From: Aotearoamyces nothofagi
Lineage: Eukaryota > Ascomycota > Leotiomycetes > Leotiales > Tympanidaceae
NCBI GenBank assembly: GCA_015345905.1
Contig: JADDTR010000010.1
Location: forward strand, 620,001-684,000
Length of the DNA stretch: 64,000 bases
Direction of reading: 5' to 3'
Part shown: in pieces, positions 31,618-44,817 of the stretch
How the letters are laid out: each line of letters starts with the position of its first letter
Numbering within the stretch: the first letter of the stretch is position 1
Notes under the pieces: generated by a model
Seen by the model: the letters and a program-made list of their open reading frames with translations, nothing else
Database searches by the model: none
Told to the model about the DNA's origin: nothing
Program-made: the position numbers and the translations under genes

Positions 31618-34161
31618 TGTGAATGGGTTTTATGTTGGGTTTGTTGATAGATGTGGAAGAAGAATGATGATGATACTGTCGAGGTCTCGAGGGAATATGA
31701 GTCCTTCTTATAGCTATTGGAGTTCTTAGATATTCACAATGTCCTCGTCAAAAGGTGCAATCTCGGAGACACCGGGTAAAGTGGCTTGCTGTTGAATGCT
31801 GCAGTCTGATAGTCTCTAGGGTGTGCCCAGTTGTCTGACCTGTTGACTGGTCTGTTACTGGTTCTGCTGCGTCTGTATGTCAGGATGTCGCGCAAGACAT
31901 CATGTAAGTGTTACACGCATAAGCTAACTCCCACCGACTTTCCACTTGAGCATATAAACAGATCACAGAGCGGGGATCAATGCTACTGTGACTGTCACCT
32001 TGCCAGAAACGGCCAATTCGTGATAGCTGAGATGACGAAGCCAAGAAATCAAACGGTTGAATGCTAGCGGGCTGTGTCAAAATACGCAGGGTATGGAGGT
32101 TGAGTCTCACTTCATATGTATTGTCGCATGTTCTGTATTGCAGATCAGGTTACAGCCGGCCTGTGTTTCTTCCACATCATGTGGCCGTAAGTGCCGTGTA
32201 TGTTCCCAATCCCGATGCATTTGCATAGAGAGGATCACCTTCATGGATTACCTCCATGGCATAGTGTTGAATGAATACTGTCAATATACCGCTCCCTCTC
32301 GGCCGGCATTGGCAATGGATCGATGATTGGCAGACGTGGTGGCTGCCAATCCATAGCTGAAGTCTCGACAATGTCCATGTCGTGGACATGCCACAGGGAT
32401 TTCGGTAGGGCTGAGCGGAAGGTTAAACAGAAGTAGTAGTTTACTTATCCAGCTTGCCATTGAATTGCCACAAGAAACCATCAACTCCCAGAGCACGCTA
32501 AGTTCATATGCAGCACAAGGAAATACGGAAATGAATCAAAATGAAAGACTGGAGTTGCAGGTTACTGCGTATAGAACCAGGACACTACCTTGGCTTAGGT
32601 GTTGCGAAGTGGAGAAGAGATGAGATGGACATATAATTGCCGTATAGTGTTGAATTCCGTGCCAAGCTCCGCAACGGAAAGACAGAAGGTTTGATCCACG
32701 TTACTCAATGCCATGGCTTCGCTGCAGCCGCACCCCACCTCGAGGTGCACGTTGCCTTCTTTGACACACTGATTTGTAGACAGCTGATGCTCAACAGATC
32801 CCAGGCCACCATACGGCATCACCGATCACCGACGAGAAATAGGAGCAACTCGCCAGGCCAAGAGGCCGTTTCTGGCTGCTTACTGCCATGCCGTGCACTC
32901 ATGGACAGACACGCAAGCTGCAGCAGGACATTTTAGCAGGAGCCACCAGTATCACTTGGGCTGATGATGGAGAGCATGACATGTCAGGCACGTCTCGCAC
33001 GTCTCGCACGTCTGGCATTGAGATGGAGAACTCGTTCTTACAAACCAAGGCCGGACCAGACGTAGGAGACGTAGGATTTCTCTCGCAGGGCTCCAGCTCG
33101 ACTGTGAGAGATGTGGCTCAAAGAACCCACTGTCTCAGGGCATAATATCCAGCTGTGCAGCTCCAAGCGCAGCGCAGCCAGCAGCTGTGCTCTATGCTGA
33201 TGTTGTCTCTGGACGAGTTTGCAGCACTGGCGATGTACGAGTGCGGGGATGTGGTGCAAGCGGCCATCACGGGAAGCCATCCTGTAGATCTCGTACGCCC
33301 GAGCGAGTCCGTACGGGCTCAACTCCGTCGCTTCGACGCCGCCGCATAACAACCCGCCGCAGCTCTTCCTGAGGCAGCAGTCAGCGTTGCAGAGACTGCA
33401 GCACCTCCCTCTCTACCAGCTGAAATGTAACAATATGGCTGGCTGTGGCTGTTACACGACTGGGATTTTGTTCCTTCTCTTGCTCGTCACAACATTTGAA
33501 GCCGTCATGGCATCATATTCGATGGAGATGGACAATTGAATCATCGGCAGACTCTCTCCTCTATTCTCAGCGGTGTCCGTCAACAGACCTGTCACATCGC
33601 AGGTCCAAAGGCCAAAACCGACTGTTCCCCGGAAGGGCTAGAGCGTGTTGATTCGCGGTGGCTACGGCTGGCAGAGTTGCAATATGGATGGCCTCATTGT
33701 TACCGTCGCCAATCAGGCATATAGGATTCGTTAGGATCCGTAGACACAGGAAGGCACGTTGGTCTAAGTCCGAACCTTATACTATGCCCAAAAAGAAGTA
33801 TCATTAATGGATATGTACGTATGCATCAATGGAAGCCAGACTACGTGTGGCAGGGCGATCACTGATCATGCTAGGGCATGGCATGGTAGGATGCAATGCC
33901 CAGCTCAAACCCACCTAGTAATCGTCTTACTTTCAATAAAGCACGATATTGAAACTGTCGTATCACGACAACAGCTTTGATTGAATTTCCTTAAATTGGT
34001 ACAGAGACAGAACTGCTTCTTCTAAATCTCTTGTTAAAGTTTCAGAAAATTATACTGTCATTTCTTGGTGGTACCTTCCTATAAAAACATGTACATTTTA
34101 TGATACATAGATTGGGTGGTGTGGACTTCGTACCTCGCGTTTTGGACCTCCACGCTGATAT
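31618..34161. other. long intergenic region, lectin promoter to MSY1 3' end
   Basis: 2.5 kb without a supported gene. The left few hundred bp are the lectin promoter. A 9-bp GCACGTCTC repeat occurs three times near 32988-33014. All open frames are short, without motifs or splice logic. Confidence 0.5.
32988..33014. repeat. 9-bp tandem repeat GCACGTCTC
   Basis: Three near-identical adjacent copies in intergenic sequence. Confidence 0.75.
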
Positions 34162-36029
34162 TCACGGCGCAAATGCCTTCCACAACGATTCCTTCTTTGT
34201 CCCTTGGGCCTTCTGATTCTTCGCACCCTCTTCGCTAACATTGGTACTCACTTCTCCAGGATATGTAGAACCAGAGGCCCTCCATTCTTCATCGCTAACG
34301 ACCTCAATAATCCTAATATTGTGCTTTCCCCTTCGTAGTAACAACAGTTTGCCTCCTACAAGAAATTTACTGGTTTCCTCAATCACCCAGTTTTTCACCT
34401 GTGTGAACGTCACGGCAGCATCATTCATCGCTAGACTTTGTCCAGGCATTCCGCCAATATATACTGCACCAGTAGCTGCCAGTCTGTGTCCATCAGAGGC
34501 TGAGACTGCGAGTCCAGCTGCATGGAGAATCTTTCCGATTGACTTGTGATGTATCAGAGAACTGGGAAGCTTCATATTGGCTTTTGGTGCATTATTAAGC
34601 GTCGTCATTACCGGCTGCTTGACACCGTCCTTATCCAGTGTCTTCAAATCAGTAACATTGATCTTCGGGGTCTTGTCGAACATCATTCGATGGCTCTCCT
34701 CTGCGGCCTTTGCTTCTTCAGGTCCATGAACTAATTCAACAAAATCTCGGGCGAGAATATGCTGTGCTTTACGTAGCGAAGGCATTTGATTGTGTTCGTC
34801 CATAATAGCATTGATCTTCTCTAACGGGATAAAAGTGAAGAGCCGAAGGTATCTCTCGACCTCTGCATCTGGTTGACGGACGAAGAAGCCATAGAGATCG
34901 AAGGTACTCGTTTGTTCCTTATCGAGCCATATCGCATTTCCTGCGCTTTTGCCGAATTTCTCACCTGCTGCTGTCGTGAGGAGCGGAACCGTAAAGCCGA
35001 AGGGAGCCGCCGATGGAACATCTTTGCCTTTGCGGACATCGGGGTCAGGGTGATGAGAGGAGATATATTTGACAGCATCTATGCCTGCAATAATGTTGCC
35101 ATATTGGTCGGCCCCGCCGATTTGCATTTGTATGCCCTTTGTATTGTACATATGCCACCAGTCCCATGCCTGCAGTAGGGGATAAGTAAATTCGGCGAAC
35201 GACATTCCATCACCCTTCTCCATTTTATTCTTCACTCTTTATCGAAGTCAGTTCACTGTTTGATACAAAATATTGTAGGTTTACTTACGTGTCCCGTCCA
35301 AGCATGGTTCCCATCCTCATACCGGGACCAAGCAATTGAAGCACCTCCATAATAGGTAGCTTATTCATCCAGGCATTATTATTTACCAGCTCTCTATGCC
35401 ATGCCCACTCCCAGTTGTATCCGTATTTCCTGCCATAGAGCTCCACGTTTAACCACAACTTTTTCAGCTGATAATGCATATTAACCATATTCGCCGTTCT
35501 AACTGCTGCTTCTTCCTTTATCCGAGAGGTGAGACGACCCGACGGATCTCCCACCTTACATGTAGCTCCCCCGAGAAGTGATACAGCATGAAAACCATGT
35601 ACATACATCCAGAAAATCGACATCAGAGGGAGGAGATGTCCAACGTGTAGTGAGGATGCTGTTGGGTCGATTCCGACGTACGCCCCGATACGTTTGTCTG
35701 TCATGAGCTTGTCCAGAGTGTCGCGGTCCCTAAAATATCATGGTAAGCAATCTAGCACATCAGTTGTAGGCGGTACAGGCATACCCAGTAATCTGGTGCA
35801 CCAATCCACGCTCCTCCAAGATGCTTAGCATGCTCTTTTTGTTGCCCGATTTGATCTCTTTTGCGTTCTCCTGCCATTGCTGCTCAGCGGCATTTACTTT
35901 TGCTAGGTATTTCATACCAATCCATCTTCGTGTCGTATTACTTGCACTCTTTGATGTACGAAGAGCGCATCTGGCGCATATATAGAGGTTCTGTTGAGAA
36001 GCATTGCGGAATAGGGAAGGAGAAGCCAT
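34162..36029 (-). CDS. MSY1: mitochondrial tyrosyl-tRNA synthetase
   Basis: 586-aa class I aminoacyl-tRNA synthetase charging mitochondrial tRNA-Tyr. Exons 36029..35785, 35729..35289, 35236..34162; introns of 55 and 52 bp, in frame. The basic, acid-poor N terminus (MASPSLFRNASQQNLYICAR) is a likely mitochondrial presequence. Catalytic motifs: GIDPTASSLHVGHLLPL with HVGH at residues 110-113 (HIGH motif), QIGGADQYGNIIAG (tyrosine/ATP pocket), and KFGKS at 322-326 (KMSKS motif). The C-terminal S4-like tRNA-binding region follows (LAATGAVYIGGMPG). Bacterial-type TyrRS organisation, longer than bacterial enzymes because of the presequence and tail. It shares a 501-bp divergent promoter region with the GH36 gene. 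Confidence 0.95.
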
Positions 36030-36530
36030 GCTGGCCGAGGTTTTTGAAGAGAAGCTAAGGCTATGTACAACGTCGCATGACAGGGCTAATGATTACGGTC
36101 AAAATAAGTCACACACAGTAATATTAACCCAGATGGCGGATGGAATTGAAGCTATTGATGATTTTCTACCATCTTTCTTTGCATATCCAGAAATATTGTA
36201 CGGTATGCGAGAGAACCGTGACGTGCGTGAGAGCCTCGTCAGGCCCCTGCTTAAACTCTGCCACTAAGCGATTCATATCCGCCGCTAGACATGGGTAGCT
36301 ACTCCAGCGGACCGCAATGCCAGTTGGCATGCAGGTATGGCATATATATATAAACCGCGTAGCAGGATAAAAGGAAGGACACCTTCCACAGTGTGTATAC
36401 TGCATAACACGCCTTTAGGTGATGGACTTACATATACCAGACCCGGTATGTTTTCAACTTTTTATTCCTCGCCCTCAATTGTACAAGCTCAGCATACGTC
36501 ATATTGGTACATTGAGCATCAGCTCCCATC
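36030..36530. promoter_or_regulatory. divergent promoter region, MSY1 / GH36 gene
   Basis: 501 bp between two start codons on opposite strands. A TATATATATAAA sequence near 36342-36353 lies about 180 bp before the GH36 ATG and is a candidate core element for that side. Confidence 0.45.
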
Positions 36531-39371
36531 ATGACGGTCATTTTCCAAGCTAAATGGATTTCAAATCAGATTCTGCCGAAACCAGAGCATCTTTTCAAGG
36601 GCATGACAATGAAGGCACTCTTTACTTCTTACCCGCCTTTAGGTCAGGTGACCGAAATCCGTAGTACCAAGGCTACATTCACCGTCCTTTTAGAGACCGA
36701 TGAGAGCCGTGCTCAAGGAGCATGGGAAGTATCATTATGGCATTCATCTGGAGGTGACTGGAAAGAATTCCAACTGCAACCTTCCCATGCATTCGCAGAT
36801 CATCCGTCAGATTTTCGCAAACTAGATGTGGGTTTAAACCGTTTATACTTTGCTGGAACTCTAGATGTCAAAGTCTCGACGAACTTTACAATCAAGTTTC
36901 GACCTGGTGCTGACCAACCCTGGAAATGGGTCAACGACCAGCAAGGGACACTAAATGGTACTCTTATCCTGAAAGATAAGCAGAACTTTAAATCCGAAGC
37001 CATAGATATCAAGCAAGTCATTGGAGGGCTAAACCCCAGCTTCAAGATAGACCAGGTTTCAAGTCAGATACCAGGAGTTTTGGTGTGGTCAGTAAAGGCA
37101 CCAGCTACTGCAGCAGAGGGAGACAAATCTACTTTTACTCTTTCTAAATTCGGCAAGCCGTGGTCCGGGGATATTCTTAGATGGTTTGCTCTCATTCGCA
37201 TTTGGTCTCCGTGGCTTGCTCCCCGTCAAGGGAAATCCCATTTCGAGCTGGATAAGGAAGCCGTTGTTTGCTCTTTTCTGGAACGAGCAGGAGGCAGGCA
37301 CGTCGTTCTTCTAGGTATCAGTGGAGTCGAGGATGTAATGACTCTTTTCCAGAGCGACAAGGACGGCAATGTCATCCTCAACATCAGAAATGATGGTCAA
37401 AAGGAAGGCGTTGGTAGGGTCGTTGTGGCTCTAGGCGATACCTTCGAGGCGGCAAACGCTGCTGCTATGTATCATGCAAGAGTAATCGTGCGCAATGACG
37501 AAATTGCTACGGGCATAGAGCAAAAGGAATTGCAAGCTGCTATAGAAGGTGTAAAACCGCAATGGATGGAGAATTGGTTTGATGGCCTGACATACTGCAC
37601 CTGGAACGGGCTAGGCCAACGACTCACCGAGGAGAAGGTCTTTGAGGCCGTCGAGAAGCTTGCGGCGAATAACATCAACATTGCGAATCTGATAATCGAT
37701 GATAACTGGCAATCTATTGACTACCGGGGCCACGGTCAATTCCAGCATGGATGGGTCGAGTTTGAGGCTGACAGAAAAGCATTCCCGAATGGTCTCAAAC
37801 ACACTGTAACCACGATCCGTAGCAAGCACCCACACATCCAGCATGTGGCGGTATGGCATGCCATACTAGGCTATTGGGCTGGTATCTCCCCCGATGGGAA
37901 GATTGCAAAGACATATAAGACTAATGAGGTAGTCCGCGTCGATGGCGTGCGTCGTAACCTCCCGTTAGGAGGAAAGATGACGGTTGTTGCCAAAGAGGAC
38001 GTATACAAGCTCTACGACGACTTTTACCGGTTCCTATCCGATGCCGGCATTGATGCAGTCAAGACAGATGCACAGTTCATGCTCGATACCCTCGAGTCAG
38101 CGAAAGTTCGCAGTGACCTAATAAACACCTACCTCGACGCCTGGACCATCTCGTCCCTGAAGCACTTTTCCACAAAAGCCATCTCATGCATGTCTCAGAC
38201 GCCCCAGATCCTCTTCCACTCGCAGCTCCCAGAGAACCGGCCCGCGATCCTGGTCCGAAATTCCGATGACTTTTTCCCCGAAGTCGAGGGCAGTCACCCG
38301 TGGCACATCTTCACCAATGCGCACAACAGCTTGCTCACGCAGCATCTGAACTTGGTGCCGGACTGGGACATGTTCCAGACTGTTCACGACTATAGCGGCT
38401 TCCATGCTGCTGCGAGGTGCGTTAGTGGTGGCCCGATTTATATCACCGATGTGCCTGGCCAGCATGATGTAGCTCTTATTAGGCAGATGACCGCTCAGAC
38501 CATCAGAGGAAAGACGGTCATCCTGAGAACAAGTACTGTTGGGAAGAGTTTAGATGCATACGTCGGGTATAACGATGAGGTGATTCTAAAGGTCGGGACT
38601 TATCACGGTACGCACCTCTCCTTTCCCATCCCCCTCCTACAAAGCAACACCGCTCACCCATCCCACCCCGCAGGCCCAGCCGTCACAGGCACAAGCTTCA
38701 TCGGCATCTTCAACATCTCCCAGCGCCCGCTCACCGAGCTCCTCCCCCTCGCCCGCTTCCCCGGCGTCATCCAAGCCCAGTACTACATCGTGCGCTCCCA
38801 CGCCAGCGGCGCGATGACCAAGCCCCTCCAAGTTGTCGACTGGTCGTCCCTCATCGACATCAGTCTCGACACTAGAGGCTATGACATCCTCAGCGCACAT
38901 CCCCTCCGCGGCTTCGTCGTCGACGACGACACGACCTGGATCGCCAATCTGGGATTGCTAGGCAAGATGACGGGCGCGGCTGCGGTTGTGAGTAATAGCA
39001 TGACGATGGAAGCGAGCGGCCGCATCGTCATCGAGACAAGTCTCAAAGCCCTCGGTACTCTAGGTAAGCAATCCCCGTCCCCATCCCCACACACACCCCC
39101 CACCTAACAACCAACCCCCCCCCCACTCACAGGAATCTACATCTCCACCCTCCCCACCCTCCCCCTCCCCTCCGCCCTCCTCATCACCCTCCTCGGCTCC
39201 GTCATCCCGCCCTCCACCGTCTCCCGCTCCCCCGCCAACCCCCTCGTCCTGCATGTCGACCTGGAGACGGCGTGGCGCCAGCTGGGCCTCGACCCCGGGT
39301 GGGGAAACGAGGCAAGCGTGCTGGTCTGGCTGGACCTGCGGGGCCCCCGAGACGGCCAGGGGAGCATCTGA
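36531..39371 (+). CDS. raffinose-synthase-like GH36 protein (alpha-galactosidase/galactosyltransferase family)
   Basis: GH36 'raffinose synthase/Sip1' family enzyme acting on alpha-galactosyl sugars, either hydrolysis or transfer. Exons 36531..39063 and 39133..39371 with a 69-bp intron (GTAAGC..CACAG); this gives 923 aa. A further likely 66-bp intron at 38608..38673 (GTACGC..CCGCAG) is in frame and stop-free; removing it yields YHGPAVTGTSFIGIFNIS and 901 aa, which I favour. Motifs: WFDGLTYCTWNGLGQ, NLIIDDNWQSID, and the nucleophile in DAVKTDAQFML (Asp about 513), later CVSGGPIYITDVPGQHD. N-terminal beta domain about 1-280, barrel about 320-680, C-terminal beta domain after. No signal peptide, so probably cytosolic. 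The stop sits inside a 21-bp tandem repeat. Confidence 0.88.
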
Positions 39372-39430
39372 GATGGCGAGGGGAGCATCTGAGACGGCGA
39401 GAGGAGCATCCGAGACGGCAAGAGGCATCC
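39349..39430. repeat. 21-bp tandem repeat spanning the GH36 stop codon
   Basis: About four copies (39349-39369, 39370-39390, 39391-39411, then a 19-bp unit) of a sequence beginning GAGACGGC and ending AGCATC. The unit equals seven codons. The gene's TGA (39369..39371) spans the junction of copies 1 and 2. Confidence 0.85.
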
Positions 39431-39854
39431 GAGCCTCCAGGCACACAGAGAGAGAGGAGGGATCGGATCGGCCGGCTGCGCTCCGCTCGCAGGAGGGTGA
39501 AAAGAGACAGGCAGACAGGCAGGCAGACCGACCGCTCCCCGCCCCGGATCGCACTCTTCCGTCCGCCACGCACGCGCCTCGGGACGAGCATGTCTGCCCG
39601 TCTGTCGAGATCTCCTGTTTCGTGTTCGCGTCCGCGTCCGCGTAGGCCCTCGGGACTTCGCCCGCCGAAGGATAAGGTTAATACGTTCAAGTCACGCGCC
39701 AGCCAGCACGGGCCCACCGAGCCCAGATGTAGAGAGAGAGAGAGAGAGACGTGATGCATTTTCTGTTCATATAAAGTTTCAGCCACCTAAATTTTTCTGT
39801 CTTGCTACGCAAAATCCAAACTGCGTCTGATGCCACGCCGCAAGTATCGACTCG
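39372..39854. other. GC-rich 3' flank between GH36 and ABCC genes
   Basis: Tail-to-tail interval with the 21-bp repeat, polypurine tracts, a GACAGGCAGACAGGCAG tract near 39510 and a dinucleotide repeat. No gene supported. Confidence 0.5.
39731..39749. repeat. (AG)n microsatellite
   Basis: About nine and a half AG units. Confidence 0.9.
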
Positions 39855-42800
39855 TTATCGGGTAGATCTATCCTCTGCCCCTCCTGATATTAAAGCCTCC
39901 AGTTTGTCTCTTTCGCCACTCTCGTGGACCATCCCTCTAAATACACCCTTTTCATTTTTCATCAGGTCCTGTGGACTACCAAACTCCACACCTTTGCCAT
40001 CCTCCATAACCAGAATTTTATCGAAATCCCCAATCGTGCTGAGACGATGTGCAATCACAATCAGTGTACTATCATTAAACTCTTCTCTGATGGATCGTTG
40101 GATCAGCGTGTCCGTCGCCATGTCTACAGCCGATGTAGCTTCATCGAGGACCATGATTTTTGGCCGCGAGACGATCGCACGCGCCAGGCACAATAGCTGC
40201 CGCTGACCTTGTGATAGGTTGAGTCCGCCTTCTGTGATCGGGGATGATAATGAAGTAAATGGATTGGTATTTTGGTTTTGATTCATGGATACTCGGTTGC
40301 TGTTGACCGAAGAACCCGCAGATACCTGCTCATCTCTGGACGATGGTGCAGAAACAAGATGCACCCTCTGTAATGCGTCACGTAGCTCGTTGTCGCTATG
40401 TTCGTCAAAGGCGTCAAGGTTACTGCGCACAGTTCCAGAGAACAGTACGGGATCTTGGGGAATAATTGCCAGACGACTTCGTAGCGTGTGCAGGTTTATC
40501 TTAGAGATATCGATGCCGTCAATGGTGATGCTTCCTTCTCTTGCCTCCAAGAACCGGAAGAGTGCGAGTGTAAGAGAGGATTTACCCGCGCCAGTCCGTC
40601 CAACAACCCCAACACGTTCATTTCTCTCCACAATGAAACTTAGACCCTTCAGCACAGGCGGCAAATCTGCCGCGTAGCCTACAACCAGATTGTCGACTTC
40701 AAGGCGGCCTTCAGATGGCCAAGCAGCTGGTGGATTAGCTCCATCTTGGGACTCGATTGGCAAATTAGTATACTCGATTACACGTTCCGCCGAGTTGAAG
40801 TCGAGCTCTAGCGATGCATAATGTCGTAGAGTCCAGATGATGGCGCTGGTATATTCTAGGGAGAAGGCAAGGGCGAAACCAGCGAGCGCAGCGGAAATGG
40901 ATGGAATGGCCAGGATGACACTAGATACAGTAATGGCGAAGAGAGCACCCACTACGGACATACGCCAGCCCATCCATCGGTTGAATAGCCACAAATGCCA
41001 GAATGTCGAGGAGTAATTGTCGACAAGCGTGTACATGCGTTCAATATAAACATCTGTCTTGTCGAAACCACGAATCGTTGCCACACCTGATAATGTTGCA
41101 TTGAAAGTCTCGAAAATTGGTGATTTTGCGTTGCTCTCAAGTCTTTTCACCTCTCTTGCCCCAGCAAGGTATTTCAAGGCGAAATATAAGCAGAAGATCG
41201 CCAGTCCGATGGCTAGGAGGATAATGTAAGGCGACACAAAAAGCCTAAAAGGATATTAGAAAGAACTTCACACTATCAGATGGAGCTACACTTACCCAGC
41301 AACGATAACACCGAGCAATTGCAATAGACTGCTTGCCCCAAAAGAAATGTCATAGGCGAGTCGCATATCCACAATGTTAAAATCCGACGTGAAACGGTTC
41401 AAAATTCGGCCCAAGGGAACTGTATCAATCCAACGAAGTGGTGTCCGGAGAACCGTAGAGGTGAGAGATTCGAATAGTCGCCTTGATGCTCTTATGCTAC
41501 CAGTAAACACGTAGTAGAATCTCACAGTCCCAACGATGGATGAGAGAACTGACATGCCGACGTAAAGGCTGAGATAAAATATCAAGGTATCATGCGTCGA
41601 GTCTAATGCTGATATTGTTGGTATTTGGAAGGTATAGGTAAACATTGAATTGACGCTGGCTTCTTCGGCACTACCAGTCCATAATCGGAGAACCCAGGAG
41701 CGGCCTAGATGAAGTTAGCGGTGGCTACTAGGACTACTTTCAACAATAGAAATCATCACGCCGCATCGACTCTCGTTCTTGAGAATGGGACTGGGAAAGG
41801 GTTCTATCAGAGACGTACCGAGAGTCAGGGCTTGTTGGCTTAGGAATATCACCAGAGCCAATGACCAGAAAGTGAATCCCCCACTTGACTTTAGATAGTC
41901 CACATATATAGCCTTTTTAATTGCGCCTTTCTCTCTTGCTTCTTCCTCGACAAATTTCTTCGCAGATGCTTTAGAGTCAATCTTTGTCAATGTTTCCCCG
42001 TTGGCATCTTCGAGATCTGAAGACTCTTCCGAATTCACAGCTGTAATATCTTCGTCTTCGAGATTTTCGTTGCCGGGCTGCTCGTGATTAATAATTTCAG
42101 TAAGCACGCCATCTTCTTCCAGCTTTGAGACGAGCCCGGCATGTTCAATTGTTCCATCACCAAGCTCAACGAGGTATTTCGCTCTAGACTTGCACAGAGC
42201 TACATGGTGGGTGACAAGGATTCGTGTTCTTCCATTACCGAGTTCGCCTGTGAGTCCGTTCTCAAATATGTATCGGCCAACATGGGCATCCAAGGCACTG
42301 AAAAGGTCGTCAAGAATTAGTATCCCTGCACGAGAGTACAGCGCTCGTGCAAAGGTCAAGCGCCATCTCTGGCCTCCACTCAAATTGACACCGTTTGCAC
42401 CAATTTCGGTATTTTCTCCGTCTATGAGTATCTCCAGGTCCTTCTCCAACGCGCAGACCTTCAGGGTCTTATTGTAACGGTCCTCGTCGAAGGGTAGTCC
42501 GAATAAGATGTTGTTCTTAATGGTAGCATTCTCGATCCAGGGTATCTGAGCAACAAAGGCGACGGCCGAAGGAATGATCCAATTCTCTCTCGTTGCTTTA
42601 TCGTCGTGGCGATCGTGGAGAGATGGTGCCTTTGGAACATTAATTCTTCCTGAAAGAAGGTCTGTTTCGCCAAGTATAGAGCTCAGCAAGAGACTTTTCC
42701 CAGTGCCGGTCTTTCCGGATACAACGCTCAGCTCATTCGCAGGGAATGAGATGTTGATATTCCGGAGGACATATTGTTCACTTATTTCCTTATCCTCATC

Positions 42801-44817
42801 CGAAGGCCAAGCAACCGATGCGTCTTCGAAGGAGACATTTGTTGAATCGTTCCTATTCACATCAATCTCAGGCGCAGCCAGGTAATCCTCTATGCGACCA
42901 ATCGATACAAATGCGTCAATGAGGTCAGTAGTCAACTCCGGGATGACTCCTAGGGTGACTTCAAGCTGTTATATAGTTAGATTCATCCGGCTATCTTGAG
43001 CACATGCACTCACCTGCTTGAAGATACCAATACTTGTAAAGGCAACAGATGGGCTAAGTCCGCCATAGAGAACTGAATAGACGGCGAGAGATGCTGCAGA
43101 CAGCATAATCGGAGAAGCTGTCCAGCATAAAAGTAACCCCGTGTCATTAATTAGAGCAGACCAGAGCTCTCGTAATTCTCGAGATCTAACGCGGCCTATC
43201 TTTTCTTGCCACTGTTGCTCTGTGGCGGTCCATTTGATCTGCTTTATGCCCTGTAAAGCCTCGTTCACTACTGCTAGCTTGACGTCCCGCACTTTCATCA
43301 AGCGATCCTGGGCATCACTATACCGCCTGCTGAAGAAAATGTTCAGTGGCATCATGACTAGCATTGTGGTAAGGCCGGCAAGTAAAGCTTTCCACCCAAT
43401 CAATTCAAGTAAGAATGAAAAGGAAACTACCAGCTTGAAAACACTTCCAGGAAAGAAGTTGTTGAAGCTGCAGAAATCAGCAATTCTTTTTGCATCTACT
43501 CCTATAAGGTTCACCGTGGCCTGCCGGGATTTCTGACTAGGATCATCATCTTCTTCGCCCTTGGTCACAGGCACAGCAGTAGAATCTGCTCCTTTCGGGC
43601 CTGATTCTAGGTTGATATCAAAATCATCAGCATCATTTGCCTCAGGCTTACCCTGTTTTACAGCACCCTTTACGTCCTTCCGGCGCGTAGACTTTTGGAA
43701 GACCAGCGAAGAGAGCTGAGCACGAACAGGTATCGCAATTTCCGACTGAGAGATCCAGAACAGCCATGCTTCGATGCAAGAAGAGACGACAGTACTGAGC
43801 CCCAGTGCCAGGACCCAAATCCACGCCTCGGAGCTGACCGATCTGCCCGCCTCTCGCTTCTCAAGAATTCGGAGGATCTGTAGCAAGACAAATTGAGGCG
43901 CGAAAGTTCCAAATGCTTGCAACAGTGTAAGGAACCACTGTAGATAGAACGCCCACTTGTGTGCAAGGAAAACCTTCTTCCACAGCCTCCCACTGCGATT
44001 GGCCTTGATCCATGCTCGCGTAGAGTCTTTCGATCGAGTGTAATGATCTGGTATCGGAAGGTCATCGAGGTCAAGCGTGCCCTTCTTGCCAGCTAGTGTA
44101 AGGAGATGAGCACACCAGGCGAAGGAGTATCTACTAAGCGCCGATACGGTGTACATATCGTCCACTAGCTTGCCGTTGATAGAGACAGCTGGACGTCTTG
44201 GCAAGGAGACATTTGCAAAGCCAGCCAGAACGGTCAAAGTGAGCTGAATTATGCGGAGGATGAAGGGTGTCAGAGCTCCGATGCCCGTGCGACTCTGCGA
44301 AAGGACAGCATCTTGGACAAAGACAACGGTCAGGAGCAATAAGCAAGAGATTGAAGCGTAGATGCCTAGATCATAGATCTGCGTCGGCAGCTTTGAGAAT
44401 GCAACGCATACTGCCTGGATGGTGATGAAGAACTGTTCTGAATCAGCGAGTGTATAAGCAACCCGGGGGATTTGACCAAATTACCCAAGATGCGGCATTG
44501 AGCCAATTCTCGAGGAAAAGCCCATCACCGGCCTGATCTATGGTCCCAAGCACCGCAAGGCTTATCGAGACGCCCAAGCCGAGCACGGATAACAGGCAAA
44601 TGAGAATCTTCGGTATCTTAGTCGAATACTTGGCAGCAGCCTCTAGAGTAGCTACACCATCTTTATCCTCGTAGATCTTGGCCGGTTTCCTTTCTTTCGT
44701 GGCCGATGCAATTGATGCGATGCTATATACCGAGTACAATGCCGAAAAGAAGATCAGAGCGAGGCCGACAACTCCACACACCAAGGAAGGCGAGGCGATT
44801 TTATCGGCCATCACCAT
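39855..44817 (-). CDS. full-length ABCC (MRP-type) ABC transporter
   Basis: 1565-aa membrane exporter with TMD0-TMD1-NBD1-TMD2-NBD2 order. Exons: 44817..44485, 44432..43014, 42965..41819, 41704..41296, 41244..39855; introns of 52, 48, 114 and 51 bp, all in frame. NBD1: Walker A GKTGTGKS at about 668-675, signature LSGGQRWRLTFARALY, Walker B region ILILDDLFSALD. NBD2: Walker A GRTGAGKS at about 1318-1325, signature LSQGQRQLLCLARAI and Walker B IMVLDEATSAVD, as is usual for ABCC proteins. A charged linker (NLEDEDITAVNSEESSDLED) joins the halves. Closest in style to yeast Ybt1/Bpt1 and other bile-pigment or conjugate transporters, so vacuole or plasma membrane is likely. The start at 44817 is the first ATG after an in-frame stop; a further 5' exon cannot be excluded, since TMD0 looks slightly short. 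Confidence 0.92.

Noticed and set aside
39202-39786. Open frames of 130-194 aa on both strands at the GH36 3' end
   Set aside because: They are composed of 21-bp repeat and polypurine sequence with low-complexity translation, and one overlaps the real last exon in another frame.
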